DNA of 64,000 nt from Bradyrhizobium sp. CCGB12 (GCF_024199845.1 NZ_JANADO010000001.1:5270001-5334000); one strand, 5' to 3'; positions 35,732 through 44,798 are shown, numbered from the stretch's first letter. Numbers and translations: made by a program. The notes: generated by a model not told the origin, from the sequence alone.

Positions 35732-37069
35732 ATGTTTTCCCGCCGAGGATTTTTGGGCACCGCCGCGCTTGCCAGCGCGTCGGCGATCAGCGGCCGCGTG
35801 CAGGCCGCTTCGATTCCGGAGGCCCCGCACATGGACAAGGTGGTGATGCAGCCGCCGCTGCATCCGATCAGCGGTCCCGACTATCGCCCCGTCGTTACGC
35901 TGAACGGCTGGTCACTGCCGTTCCGCATGAACGGCGACTGGAAGGAGTTCCATCTCGTCGCCGAGCCCGTGGTGCGCGAATTCGCTGAGGGCATGAAGGT
36001 GAATCTGTGGGGCTACAACGGCCAGTCGCCGGGCCCGACCATCGAGGCCGTCGAAGGCGACAAGGTCCGCATCTTCGTCACCAACAGACTGCCCGAATAC
36101 ACCACCGTGCACTGGCACGGCATGATCATTCCCAGCGGCATGGACGGCGTCGGCGGGCTGACCCAGCCGCACATCCAGCCGGGAAAAACCTTCGTCTACG
36201 AGTTCGAGATGAAGAAGAGCGGGACCTTCATGTACCACCCGCATTCCGACGAGATGGTGCAGATGGCGATGGGCATGATGGGTATGGTCGTCGTGCATCC
36301 GCGCGATCCGAGCTTCCGGCCCGTCGATCGCGACTTCGTCTTCGTGATGAGCACCTATCGGGTCGACCCCGGCACATATCTGCCGCTGGTCAACGAGATG
36401 ACCGACTTCAACATGTGGACCTGGAATGCGCGGGTGTTTCCCGGCATCGATCCGCTCCCGGTCAGACTCGGCGACAAGGTCCGCGTGCGCATCGGCAATC
36501 TCAGCATGACCAACCATCCGATCCATCTGCACGGCCACAGCTTCGCGGTGACCTGCACCGACGGCGGCTGGATTCCGGAGAGCGCGCAATATCCGGAGAC
36601 GACCACGGACGTTCCGGTCGGCGCGGTGCGCGTTTTCGACGTGCTCGCCGACAATCCCGGCGACTGGGCGTTCCACTGCCACAAGTCGCATCACACCATG
36701 AATGCGATGGGGCACGAGGTGCGCAACCTCATCGGCGTGTCGCGCAAGGATCTCGCCAAGGCCGTCGGCAAGCTCGCGCCTGACAGCATGGCCATGGGCT
36801 CGACCGGCATGGCGATGGGCAACATGGAGATGCCCGCGCCCGACAACACGCTGCCGATGATGACCGGCACCGGCCAGTTCGGGCCGATCGAGATGGGCGG
36901 CATGTTCACGGTGATGAAGATCCGCGAGGACCTCGCGCGCGACGATTATCGCGATCCCGGGCCGTATCGCTTCCCGAAGGGGACCGTCGCCTACGAAGTG
37001 ACCGCACCGGCCACGGAGCCGGCGCGGCGACAACCGGGCGCCGCGCCGATGAAGAACATGAAGATGTGA
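35732..37069 (+). CDS. Multicopper oxidase, Tat-exported
   Basis: A protein of 445 residues. The Tat signal (SRRGFLGTAALASASAIS) starts at ATG 35732, which has GGAGG five bases upstream; ATGs at 35705 and 35720 are less suited. All copper motifs are present: HWHGM, HPHSDEM, HPIHLHGHSF and HCHKSHHTMNAM with axial Met. The second motif reads YHPHSDEM, as in two-domain copper oxidases of bacterial copper loci. The C-terminus is Met-rich (MAMGSTGMAMGNMEM). It probably oxidises Cu(I) to less toxic Cu(II) in the periplasm. Confidence 0.92.
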   Translation: MFSRRGFLGTAALASASAISGRVQAASIPEAPHMDKVVMQPPLHPISGPDYRPVVTLNGWSLPFRMNGDWKEFHLVAEPVVREFAEGMKVNLWGYNGQSPGPTIEAVEGDKVRIFVTNRLPEYTTVHWHGMIIPSGMDGVGGLTQPHIQPGKTFVYEFEMKKSGTFMYHPHSDEMVQMAMGMMGMVVVHPRDPSFRPVDRDFVFVMSTYRVDPGTYLPLVNEMTDFNMWTWNARVFPGIDPLPVRLGDKVRVRIGNLSMTNHPIHLHGHSFAVTCTDGGWIPESAQYPETTTDVPVGAVRVFDVLADNPGDWAFHCHKSHHTMNAMGHEVRNLIGVSRKDLAKAVGKLAPDSMAMGSTGMAMGNMEMPAPDNTLPMMTGTGQFGPIEMGGMFTVMKIREDLARDDYRDPGPYRFPKGTVAYEVTAPATEPARRQPGAAPMKNMKM

Positions 37070-37098
37070 GCGTTTCGATGAACCAACAGGAGACTGCA

Positions 37099-37554
37099 AT
37101 GAAGAAGACCATCGGGCTCGGCCTCGCGCTGACCGCGCTATCGACCGTGCCGGCGTTGGCCCACGACAAGCACGGGCACGCGACCTTTTCCGCCGGCGAG
37201 CCCGGCAATCCCAAGAAGCCCGCTCGCACCATCGAGATTCTGATGAACGAGATGGACTACGCACCGGCCAGGATCGAGGTCAAACGCGGCGAGCAGATCC
37301 GCTTCGTGCTGCGCAATGTCGGCAAGGAGGACCACGAATTCCTGCTCGCCACGCCTAAGGAGAATCTCGCGCATGCGGCGGAGATGAAGAAGCATCCGCA
37401 CATGGAGCATGACGATCCCAACGGTGTCAGGCTCGCTCCGAACAAGTCCGCCGAGATCCTCTGGAAGTTCAGCAAGGCCGGCACGTTCGAATTTTCCTGC
37501 CTAATCCCCGACCACCGCGACTACGGCATGGTCGGCCACGTCACCGTGAAGTAA
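37099..37554 (+). CDS. Periplasmic cupredoxin-like protein
   Basis: A protein of 151 residues with signal peptide MKKTIGLGLALTALSTVPAL. Type 1 copper ligands are visible: His in EDHEFL, then Cys, His and Met in FSCLIPDHRDYGMVG. A His/Met-rich loop (HAAEMKKHPHMEHDD) adds further metal sites. It may accept electrons from or give copper to the oxidase encoded just upstream. CAGGAGA precedes the ATG at 37099. Confidence 0.9.
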   Translation: MKKTIGLGLALTALSTVPALAHDKHGHATFSAGEPGNPKKPARTIEILMNEMDYAPARIEVKRGEQIRFVLRNVGKEDHEFLLATPKENLAHAAEMKKHPHMEHDDPNGVRLAPNKSAEILWKFSKAGTFEFSCLIPDHRDYGMVGHVTVK

Positions 37555-37568
37555 GCGAAGGAACTCCC

Positions 37569-37886
37569 ATGAACCGCATCATCGGTATCACTGCTGCGCT
37601 GGCGCTGACGTTGAGCGCTACCACTGGAGCCATTGCCACTGGAGCCCTGGCGGCCGGGGCTGCCTCAATCAGCGGCGAGGTCAAGAAGATCGACGAGGGC
37701 ACCGGCAAGATCACGCTCAAGCACGGGCCGGCGAAGAGCCTCGGCATGGAGGAGCCCATGACCATGGTCTACCGCGTCAAGGACGCCACGATGCTCAAGC
37801 AGGTGAAGGTCGGCGACAAGGTGACCTTCGAGGCCGAGGAAGCGGCTTCGGGCTACACGGTGACCAAGATGGAGAAGGCGAAGTAG
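37569..37886 (+). CDS. CusF-like periplasmic copper-binding protein
   Basis: A protein of 105 residues: signal peptide (LALTLSATTGAIATGALA) and a small OB-fold with SGEVKKIDEGTGKITLKHGP, then LGMEEPMTMVYRV. In CusF the copper ligands are His, Trp, Met and Met; here His (KHGP) and both Met (PMTM) are kept but the Trp position reads Met, so a third thioether could replace the cation-pi contact. It closes the copper operon and probably shuttles Cu(I). Confidence 0.88.
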   Translation: MNRIIGITAALALTLSATTGAIATGALAAGAASISGEVKKIDEGTGKITLKHGPAKSLGMEEPMTMVYRVKDATMLKQVKVGDKVTFEAEEAASGYTVTKMEKAK

Positions 37887-37907
37887 GGGTTGCATGCCAG
37901 CCAAGCC

Positions 37908-37947
37908 GTCATTCCGGGCGCGCCCCTTGGCGCGAGCCCGGAATGAC
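37908..37947. repeat. Intergenic inverted repeat with 12-bp perfect arms
   Basis: GTCATTCCGGGC and GCCCGGAATGAC flank a 16-base GC-rich centre. It follows the end of the copper operon and may end its transcription; the sequence also belongs to a common rhizobial repeat type. Confidence 0.7.
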
Positions 37948-37998
37948 GCCTTTCGGGCCCCGAAACACCCCGGTCTGATCTTCGTGCCGCACCCTCCG

Positions 37999-38014
37999 TT
38001 AACCCTTTGCTAAC
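37999..38014 (+). promoter_or_regulatory. Candidate CtrA box before flhA
   Basis: TTAA-N7-CTAAC (TTAACCCTTTGCTAAC) differs by one base from the CtrA consensus TTAA-N7-TTAAC. It lies 168 bases before the flhA ATG, in the only intergenic region that could hold its promoter. flhA-type class II flagellar genes are CtrA targets in Caulobacter. Confidence 0.55.
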
Positions 38015-38181
38015 CATACACCCGGCAAGAATTGCCGAGTGAAGTCGAGTGTCGTCAGCCGCGTAGAACGGGAGCTCCCGTGGACGCCAGTGCGGTGCCT
38101 CACTTTCGGAACGGCGGCCCCTCGGCCGCTGCGCAGACGTTTGGGGCGCGCGGAAGGCAGTCGCGCGGGGAGGCAGCTACC

Positions 38182-40323
38182 ATGGTCGACGTCACCGCAG
38201 GACAGGGCGTAGGCGCAGCAAGGCCCTCGATCCCCTCCCTCAACGAGATCGTCACCATCCTCAAGCGCGGCGACATCGCGCTGGCGCTCGGCGTCCTCAC
38301 CATCCTGGTGGTGCTGATCCTCCCCCTGCCCGCGATCGTGCTGGATCTGTTCCTGGCGATCTCGATCACGCTCTCGATCCTGATCCTGATGACCTCGCTG
38401 TTCATCCAGGCGCCGCTGGAATTCTCGGCCTTCCCGACCGTCCTGCTGATCTCGACCATGCTGCGCCTGTCGCTCAACATGGCCTCGACCCGCCTGATCC
38501 TGTCGCACGGGCACGAGGGCACGGCCGCCGCGGGTCACGTCATCGAAGCCTTCGGCAGCTTCGTGATGGGCGGCAATTTCGTCATCGGCATCATCGTCTT
38601 CGCCATCCTGATCATCGTCAATTTCGTCGTCATCACCAAGGGTTCGGGCCGTATCGCCGAAGTCGCCGCCCGCTTCCACCTCGACGCCATGCCCGGCAAG
38701 CAGATGGCGATCGATGCCGACCTCTCCGCCGGCCTGATCGACGAGAAGGTCGCCAAGGAGCGGCGCAAAGAGCTGGAGGACGAAAGCGGATTCTTCGGCG
38801 CCATGGACGGTGCCTCCAAATTCGTGCGCGGCGACGCCATCGCCGGCCTCTTGATCGTCTTCATCAACATCGTCGGCGGCATGATCATCGGCGTGGCGCA
38901 GCAGGGCCTCTCCTTCGCCGACGCCGGACGCAGCTACACGCTGCTGACCGTCGGTGACGGCCTCGTCACCCAGGTGCCAGCGCTGATCGTCTCGACCGCG
39001 GCCGGCCTGCTCGTCTCCAAGGCCGGCGTCTCCGGTGCCGCCGACAAGGCGCTGATGAAGCAGTTCTCCGGCTATCCGCAGGCGTTGGCGATGTCATCAG
39101 CGGTCATGCTGGTGCTGGCCGCCCTGCCGGGCATTCCGACCCTCCCCTTCCTGGCGCTCGGCGCCGGCGCCGGCGCGCTGGCCTGGAACGCCCGCAACCG
39201 CAACCGGGTAACGGCCAAGGCCGAAGAAGCCGCCAAGGCCGCGCCCGCTCCGGGCACGCCGGGTGCGCCGGGCGCTGCCGCGGCCGAAGAACCGATCTCC
39301 GCCGCGCTCAAGATCGACGACCTCAAGATCGAGCTCGGCTATGCGCTGCTGCCCCTGGTCAACGGCCCCGACGGTACCGACCGCCTCACCGAGCAGATCA
39401 AGGCGCTGCGCCGCTCGCTCGCGATCGAGATGGGTTTCGTGATGCCGGCGGTGCGCATCCTCGACAACGTCCAGCTCGAGGCCAACACTTACATCATCAA
39501 GATCAAGGAGGTCGACGCCGGCAGCGGCAAGATCTGGCCGAACCAGTTTATGGTCATGGACCCCGGCGGCAGCCAGGTGCAGGTGCCCGGCATCCACACC
39601 ACCGAGCCAACCTTCGGCCTGCCCGCGACCTGGGTCGACGCCAGCCTCAAGGAAGAGGCCTCGCTCAAAGGCTACACCGTCGTCGACGCCGCGACCGTGC
39701 TCTCGACCCATCTCACCGAGCTGCTCAAGGCCAATATGTCGGACCTGCTCTCCTATGGCGAGGTGCAGAAGCTGCTCAAGGAGCTGCCAAAGGAGCAGAG
39801 CGAGCTGGTCAAGGACATCGTGCCGGGGCAGGTCACGGTCTCTGGCATCCAGCGCGTGCTGCAATTGCTGCTGGCCGAGCGCATCTCGATCCGCGACCTC
39901 TCGACCATCCTCGAAGGCATCGCCGACTCGCTCGCCTTCTCGCGCAATCCCGCGACCATGGTCGAGCATGTCCGCGCCCGGCTGGCGCGCCAGATCTGCG
40001 CGCAGAACACCTCCTACAACGGCTACCTGCCGCTGATCGCGCTGTCGGCGCGCTGGGAGCAGGCCTTTGCCGAGTCGATCATCGGCCAGGGCGAGGAGCG
40101 CAGCCTCGCGATGCAGCCCTCGAAACTGTCGGAGTTCATGACCGCCGTGCGCGAGGCCTTCGAGCGCGCCGCGCGCGAAGGTGAGGCCCCGGTGCTGGTT
40201 ACCTCCGCGGCAATTCGTCCCTTCGTCCGCTCCCTGGTGGAGCGGTTCCGGGCCCAGACGACCGTGCTGTCGCAAGCCGAAATCCACCCCAGGGCGAGGT
40301 TGAAAACAGTCGGAAGCATCTGA
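38182..40323 (+). CDS. flhA: Flagellar biosynthesis protein FlhA
   Basis: A protein of 713 residues. The N-terminal half has eight membrane helices (ALALGVLTILVVLILPLPAI and following), including the FHIPEP-type loop RLILSHGHEGTAAAGHVIEA and the conserved AIDADLSAGLIDE. The C-terminal cytoplasmic domain has LALGYALLPLV-like ELGYALLPLVNGPDG and LNTRNLSTILEG-like RISIRDLSTILEGIADS. It is the export gate of the flagellar type III apparatus. ATG at 38182 has GGGGAGG eight bases upstream. It is not next to other flagellar genes; fliJ and fliI lie 5 kb on. Confidence 0.96.
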   Translation: MVDVTAGQGVGAARPSIPSLNEIVTILKRGDIALALGVLTILVVLILPLPAIVLDLFLAISITLSILILMTSLFIQAPLEFSAFPTVLLISTMLRLSLNMASTRLILSHGHEGTAAAGHVIEAFGSFVMGGNFVIGIIVFAILIIVNFVVITKGSGRIAEVAARFHLDAMPGKQMAIDADLSAGLIDEKVAKERRKELEDESGFFGAMDGASKFVRGDAIAGLLIVFINIVGGMIIGVAQQGLSFADAGRSYTLLTVGDGLVTQVPALIVSTAAGLLVSKAGVSGAADKALMKQFSGYPQALAMSSAVMLVLAALPGIPTLPFLALGAGAGALAWNARNRNRVTAKAEEAAKAAPAPGTPGAPGAAAAEEPISAALKIDDLKIELGYALLPLVNGPDGTDRLTEQIKALRRSLAIEMGFVMPAVRILDNVQLEANTYIIKIKEVDAGSGKIWPNQFMVMDPGGSQVQVPGIHTTEPTFGLPATWVDASLKEEASLKGYTVVDAATVLSTHLTELLKANMSDLLSYGEVQKLLKELPKEQSELVKDIVPGQVTVSGIQRVLQLLLAERISIRDLSTILEGIADSLAFSRNPATMVEHVRARLARQICAQNTSYNGYLPLIALSARWEQAFAESIIGQGEERSLAMQPSKLSEFMTAVREAFERAAREGEAPVLVTSAAIRPFVRSLVERFRAQTTVLSQAEIHPRARLKTVGSI

Positions 40324-40371
40324 TTTGCCTTGAGAAGCCGTGTGTTTTTCGGCCACAGGCAAATGGTTTTT
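40323..40371 (+). terminator. Probable terminator of flhA
   Basis: ATTTGCCT at 40323-40330 pairs with AGGCAAAT at 40357-40364, with a nested CCG/CGG, and is followed by GGTTTTT. The left arm begins at the last base of the stop codon. Confidence 0.65.
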
Positions 40372-40617
40372 GAGTTCCTGGCGCCTTGTCGACCACAACC
40401 CGAAAAAGTGCTGTCCAGGCACATTACATCTTTGAAATAATTATATAATCGAACGATCTAGGGTCGCTTTCGATCGCGACCTTTCACGTCCTTTCACGCT
40501 CTTGTGATAGCCTCTTGGGAACGAATCCACTCGATACTAGGTTGTTGGACACCGGAAGCATGAACCTGTCTGAAAAGGCTGGCGACTACTTCGGGTAGAT
40601 GGCGGCAGGAGGCTTCC

Positions 40618-40818
40618 GTGAACCACTCGATCTACAGCGCAGATCGCTCGACCCACTTGAAAATCGTGGTCGTGGCCCTCGTCGCAGGGATCGCGGTGGC
40701 AGGCCTCGGCATCACGGCCCGCACGGGTTCGGATGAAGGTCTGACCCAGACGGCTCGCGTCATCAAGGCCGGCAAGCCGGTCGTTATCACCAGCTCGAAC
40801 GCATCCCTCGTTCGCTAA
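40618..40818 (+). CDS. Small single-pass membrane protein
   Basis: A protein of 66 residues starting at GTG 40618, seven bases after AGGAGG. One hydrophobic helix (KIVVVALVAGIAVAGLGITA) follows a short polar N-terminus; the tail ends KPVVITSSNASLVR. No family is recognised. Upstream, an AT-rich ATAATTATATAATC at 40438-40450 may belong to its promoter, and a 12-codon frame at 40561 precedes it. A hairpin terminator follows. Confidence 0.72.
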   Translation: MNHSIYSADRSTHLKIVVVALVAGIAVAGLGITARTGSDEGLTQTARVIKAGKPVVITSSNASLVR

Positions 40819-40916
40819 GGAGATCTGACAAGTTTTGTGAATTCACGCGGCTCTTTACCAGCCCCCCAAAGTCGCCACGTGGATATGTAGACGACCCCAA
40901 CCCCAAGTCGACTACT

Positions 40917-40945
40917 GAAAGCGCCCGCCCCCCACGGGCGCTTTC
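40917..40945. terminator. Perfect 11-bp hairpin
   Basis: GAAAGCGCCCG and CGGGCGCTTTC enclose a seven-base loop. It is 99 bases after the small membrane protein and may end its transcript. Confidence 0.65.
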
Positions 40946-40962
40946 GCCTGTCTGGGGTTCCC

Positions 40963-41040
40963 GTCATTGCGAGCGGAGCGAAGCAATCCAGACTCGCTCC
41001 GGGGAAAGATTCGGGATTGCTTCGCTGCGCTCGCAATGAC
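40963..41040. repeat. Intergenic palindromic repeat, GTCATTGCGAGG family, copy 3
   Basis: A 78-base copy starting GTCATTGCGAGCGG and ending GCTCGCAATGAC, with the inner GAAGCAATCCAG / CGGGATTGCTTC arms. It lies between convergent genes, near the NADH dehydrogenase 3' end. Confidence 0.85.
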
Positions 41041-41100
41041 GGAGCAAGGCGCACAGCCGCGATCCTCCAACCAGCTCCCTGCCAGAAGCGTCACCCGATA

Positions 41101-42318
41101 CTACCGCGCCCCATAGGTCGGCGGCGGTGCCTGCACAGTCGGCGCGGCCGCAGCGAACAGCTCGTCCTTGCTACCCGTCAGCGGCGGATAGATGCGCTTG
41201 CGATTGATGGTCTCTTTGGTCGCCTTTGCGGCCGCGCCTGTCGCGCGTACCTCGCGATCCCAGCCTTCGGTATAGAGCGCGCCCCAGCCGCCGAGATCGA
41301 GCACGGTCACGTACCAGTCGATCCGCAGCGGCAGCATCGGCAGGCCGGCAAGATCGGCTACCACGTTGTGGCCGGCGAAGCGGCCCATGGGGCGCGCAAA
41401 TTGACAGGACATCACGGTCGGATGCAGCCCGTCGATCACGCTCGAGGCAACGTCGCCGGCCGCGAATACGCCGCCGACACCCGCAACCCGCATGAAAGGG
41501 TCGACCAGGAGGCGCCCGAGGCGATCGCGCGCGTCTGGAAAGCTCGCCGCCAAGGGGCTTGCACGCATGCCCGCACACCAGATCACCGTCTGCGCCGGAA
41601 TGAATTCGCCCGAGCTGAGGTGCATGCCGGCGGCCTCGACCGACACGACGCGCGCGCCGAGCCGCAGCTCGACGTCGAGCGAGGCCAACGCCGTCTCGAT
41701 GACGGGACGCGACTGCGCGCCGATGGTGGTGCCGACCGCTGGATTGGGATCGACGAGAATGATGCGGCGGCTGCCATTGATGCCTGCACGCGCCAGCCTC
41801 GCCGGCATCTCGGCCGCGACCTCGATGCCGGTGAAGCCGGCGCCGACCACGACCACGGTCGAACGCCCCGGCGACGGCGCGCTGCGTCCGAGCGAGACGA
41901 GATGATCCTCGAGGCGGAGCGCTGCGGCATAGGTGTCGACGTCGAAGGCGTGCTCGGCAAGGCCGGGAATGTCGGGACGCATCACCTCGCTGCCGAGCGC
42001 CAGCACAAGGCGGTCATAGTCCAGCGTCTCCTCGCCGCCGCTCGTGACCAGCGAGATTTCGCGGCGTGCCGGATCGATGGCTTCGACCTCACCGATGCCA
42101 TGACTGACACCGATCGGATCGAGGAGTTGCGGCAGCGGCAGCGCGACCTCGCCGAGGTCGGCCTCGTAATTGCGCACGCGGATATTGTGATAGGGATTGC
42201 GGTCGACGAGATGGATCTCGATGTCGCTGTTCGCGCCGATCTCGTCACGCTTGCGCGCAGCGCCGATGGCCGCCCACAGGCCCGCAAACCCGGCGCCGAG
42301 CACGACAATACGCGCCAT
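41101..42318 (-). CDS. Type II NADH dehydrogenase-like FAD oxidoreductase
   Basis: A protein of 405 residues. Two nucleotide-binding motifs are seen: ARIVVLGAGFAGLWAAIGAA for FAD and TVVVVGAGFTGIEVAAEMPA for NAD(P)H. The FAD-closing GVGGVFAAGDVASSVIDG follows. Other pieces (VDRNPYHNIRVRNYEADLGE, DYDRLVLALGSEV) are typical of NDH-2. It transfers electrons from NADH to quinone without pumping protons, as a peripheral membrane protein. It is monocistronic, 116 bases from the AraC-type gene on the same strand. Confidence 0.87.
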   Translation of the reverse strand: MARIVVLGAGFAGLWAAIGAARKRDEIGANSDIEIHLVDRNPYHNIRVRNYEADLGEVALPLPQLLDPIGVSHGIGEVEAIDPARREISLVTSGGEETLDYDRLVLALGSEVMRPDIPGLAEHAFDVDTYAAALRLEDHLVSLGRSAPSPGRSTVVVVGAGFTGIEVAAEMPARLARAGINGSRRIILVDPNPAVGTTIGAQSRPVIETALASLDVELRLGARVVSVEAAGMHLSSGEFIPAQTVIWCAGMRASPLAASFPDARDRLGRLLVDPFMRVAGVGGVFAAGDVASSVIDGLHPTVMSCQFARPMGRFAGHNVVADLAGLPMLPLRIDWYVTVLDLGGWGALYTEGWDREVRATGAAAKATKETINRKRIYPPLTGSKDELFAAAAPTVQAPPPTYGAR

Positions 42319-42434
42319 GTCCGCCTACTGTACCTTCCAACGAATCCCGCGGTCTGCCCGCGCAGGCAGATATAGCTCAACCGCCCGCAGCGACCAACTG
42401 CGGCAGCAATGCTGCCGCTGCACAAAATCGCGAC

Positions 42435-43394
42435 TTACGCCTCGCGCAGCTCCGACGGCGTCGCGCCGAAGCGCTTGCGGAAGGCGCGATTAAAATAAGA
42501 CAGATCAGCGAAGCCCGAGGAGTGTGCGATGTCGCTGATCTTGCGCGTCCTGGCCCGGGGATCGCCGAGCAGCTTGCGCGCCTGGAGCAAGCGCTGCTCC
42601 AGCACGAATTCGGTGAAGGTCGTGCCGGCCTGCTCGAACAGGCGCTGCGCCTGCCGCGGGCTGAGGCCCGAGCGCGTTGCGACCTCGGACAGGCAGAGGT
42701 CGTTGCGGCCGAGTGCGGCCATCACGTCGGCGCGCATGAGATCGAGACGCGCCGCCGCATGCCCGCGTCCGCGCGCAAGGCTGGCATGCTCCACGTCGGT
42801 CCCAAGCAGGAGGCCGACGAGATCGACCATGTGCTGCGCGGTCAGGCGCTGGCCGACGGCATCGAGATGCGGCGCCTGATTGGCGGCAAGTGCGTGGTAG
42901 CGGAAGATGGTCTCGGCGACCGCACCATCGGAGAGCACCTGCGACAGCTTCTCCTCGGCGCGCGGATTGATGTCGAGCAGCGCGCGGCGCGGCATGCGAA
43001 TGGTGGTGAAGCGGTCCTCGTCGGTGTGGCCGACGGTGCCGGTGATGCTCATGTCGACAAGCACCATCTGCGCAGGCGCGAGCTCCACAGTATGGCCGTT
43101 CTGCCCGACACGGACGCGGCCCGCATGTGCTGCAATCAGCACGAGGTCGTCGCTGCCGTCGGCAAGGTGGCTCTGCGTGCGAGAATATTGTGCGGAGGCG
43201 CCTTCGGGAATCGCCAGTGCGATGTTGTCGACGATGCTGACCTGGAGCCGGCAGTCGATGCTGTCGCCCTGGCTCGGCCCGACGTCGAGGCCGCAGGACC
43301 CGAAGGCCCGCTCGCGCCAGTGCTCGAACGCCGGGCCGTGCGGCAACCCCGCATATTGGTGAATGAAGATGCCGGGAGCCTTCACTACATCCAT
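42435..43394 (-). CDS. AraC family transcriptional regulator
   Basis: A protein of 319 residues from ATG 43394 (AAGGGGCGAG about ten bases upstream; ATG at 43427 also possible). The N-terminal part is of the AraC-binding-like type found in aromatic and hydrocarbon regulators. The C-terminus has the double helix-turn-helix: LCLSEVATRSGLSPRQAQRL and ISDIAHSSGFADLSYFNRAF with RFGATPSELR. The target is not evident; the NADH dehydrogenase downstream on the same strand is the nearest candidate. Confidence 0.92.
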   Translation of the reverse strand: MDVVKAPGIFIHQYAGLPHGPAFEHWRERAFGSCGLDVGPSQGDSIDCRLQVSIVDNIALAIPEGASAQYSRTQSHLADGSDDLVLIAAHAGRVRVGQNGHTVELAPAQMVLVDMSITGTVGHTDEDRFTTIRMPRRALLDINPRAEEKLSQVLSDGAVAETIFRYHALAANQAPHLDAVGQRLTAQHMVDLVGLLLGTDVEHASLARGRGHAAARLDLMRADVMAALGRNDLCLSEVATRSGLSPRQAQRLFEQAGTTFTEFVLEQRLLQARKLLGDPRARTRKISDIAHSSGFADLSYFNRAFRKRFGATPSELREA

Positions 43395-43675
43395 CTGAAT
43401 TTCTCGCCCCTTTTCCGGTTCCGGCATCGGCCTCGCCGACTTCAAATTCCGGGGATTTGACGCGGCGGATTGCGGGGAGGTTCAAATCGGGGACGGATTC
43501 GGCGCGACTTGTCGGAATGCGACGGCGGGATGGACGGTGACGACACTTTTGCCGAGCGGTCGGCAACCGTTTGGGACTGGCAATGCCGAAAGCCAGTGCC
43601 CATAGCCACCGCCGCCAATCGGCGTACGATGATGTGGTTCCAATGCAGCGCCACAACGTTCAGTCGGGGTAATGG

Positions 43676-43695
43676 GTCCTGGCCTTCGCCAGGAC
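43676..43695. repeat. Hairpin repeat in the 315-base gap before the anti-sigma gene
   Basis: GTCCTGGC-CTTC-GCCAGGAC is a perfect 8-bp stem beside the 3' end of the anti-sigma gene. It resembles a short repeat common in rhizobial DNA and could be a terminator. I see no other gene or site in 43395-43709. Confidence 0.55.
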
Positions 43696-43709
43696 GACGA
43701 TGGAGAGAG

Positions 43710-44798
43710 CTACTTCTTCGCCGGCGGCTGTTGCTGTGGCTGCGCCGGCGGCACGGTCTCGATCAGCTTGCCGGAAAACACCGGTGCCGAGGTCGGCTGG
43801 CCATTGGGCGAGCCGCCGGCCTGCTCGACGGTGACCGCGTAGGTCGCGCCGTTGACGACGTCGGAATCGTAGGAAGCGAGCAGCGGACGCGCGGTGAAAT
43901 CGCTTGCACCGATCACACCGAGCGAGCGTGGTCGCGGCAGCTTGTCGGAGATCAGCCAGAGCTCGAAACTCTTGCCGGGCTCCGGGGTCGCACCGACCTT
44001 GCGGACCGTGAAATTCCGCGTCGCACCGTCGATGGTGAGGATGAAGGCGGGACCACCACCCTGGTCCTGTAGCAGGGCAACATATTGCGCCGAGGCGGTG
44101 AGCGGCGCGGCTGGTGTCTTCACCTCCACCGTCTGGATGCGCGGCGCAGGACGCAAGGGGCCCGGCAGTGCATCAGGCAGGAAGATCTGAAGCGACAGCG
44201 TCACGAGCAGCGCGGCGGCAAGTGCGCCGACGGCGGATGCAATATTGCGCCAGCGCTTCACGCGCCCCTCGAGACAGATGACATTGCCATCGTCGACGAC
44301 CGGCGCCGGCGGCGCCCGGACGACGTTGAGATCCGGGGCATGGACTTGCGGCATGAACTGCGGCGCGACGTCCGGAAGAGCATCAGGCTTGGGAGGCGAC
44401 GTCTCCGCCTGCTCGACTTCGGGAGGCTGCGGCTCCGGGGACGGCACGCCCTCCGTCGAGGAATCCGACGACGCAGTCTCTGGCGAGGACAATTCCGGCG
44501 AGGACAATTCCGGGATGGGCGGAGGTGGCGACGGCGAAGCCTCGGCAAGCGCAGGCGGCTCCTGCGCAAGGGCCGTGCGCGCGATCTCGGACCTGATATT
44601 CTCCCACACGATCGGACGCGGCTCGACCGAGCCGACCATCTGGTTGAGGACGCCGAGCCGGAAGGCCCAGGCCTGCACGATATCGGCGAACGCCTCATCC
44701 ACCGCCATCATGGTCTCGACCTGCGCGCGCTCGTCGGCGTCGAGCGTACCGAGCGCATATTCCGCGGCGAGCGCGATATGGTCCTCCGTGTAGGCCAT
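43710..44798 (-). CDS. Anti-sigma factor, RskA-type, with Pro/Ser-rich linker
   Basis: A protein of 362 residues from ATG 44798; TTG at 44831 would couple it more tightly to the sigma gene. The N-terminal helical domain (DHIALAAEYALGTLDADERA, then IVQAWAFRLGVLNQMV) lacks the Cys and His of zinc-type anti-sigma factors. A long Pro/Ser/Glu-rich linker follows, then a membrane helix (IASAVGALAAALLVTLSLQI) and a periplasmic RskA domain (AQYVALLQDQGGGPAFILTI, PEPGKSFELWLISDKLPRP). It should hold the ECF sigma factor at the membrane until an envelope signal frees it. Confidence 0.9.
   Translation of the reverse strand: MAYTEDHIALAAEYALGTLDADERAQVETMMAVDEAFADIVQAWAFRLGVLNQMVGSVEPRPIVWENIRSEIARTALAQEPPALAEASPSPPPPIPELSSPELSSPETASSDSSTEGVPSPEPQPPEVEQAETSPPKPDALPDVAPQFMPQVHAPDLNVVRAPPAPVVDDGNVICLEGRVKRWRNIASAVGALAAALLVTLSLQIFLPDALPGPLRPAPRIQTVEVKTPAAPLTASAQYVALLQDQGGGPAFILTIDGATRNFTVRKVGATPEPGKSFELWLISDKLPRPRSLGVIGASDFTARPLLASYDSDVVNGATYAVTVEQAGGSPNGQPTSAPVFSGKLIETVPPAQPQQQPPAKK
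44482..44511. repeat. 15-bp tandem duplication inside the anti-sigma gene
   Basis: GGCGAGGACAATTCC occurs twice head to tail and encodes the repeated Pro-Glu-Leu-Ser-Ser of the linker. The identity suggests recent slippage. Confidence 0.8.

Noticed and set aside
40561..40599. Twelve-codon frame MNLSEKAGDYFG upstream of the small membrane protein
   Set aside because: Too short to support; no run of regulatory codons or attenuator hairpin is visible.
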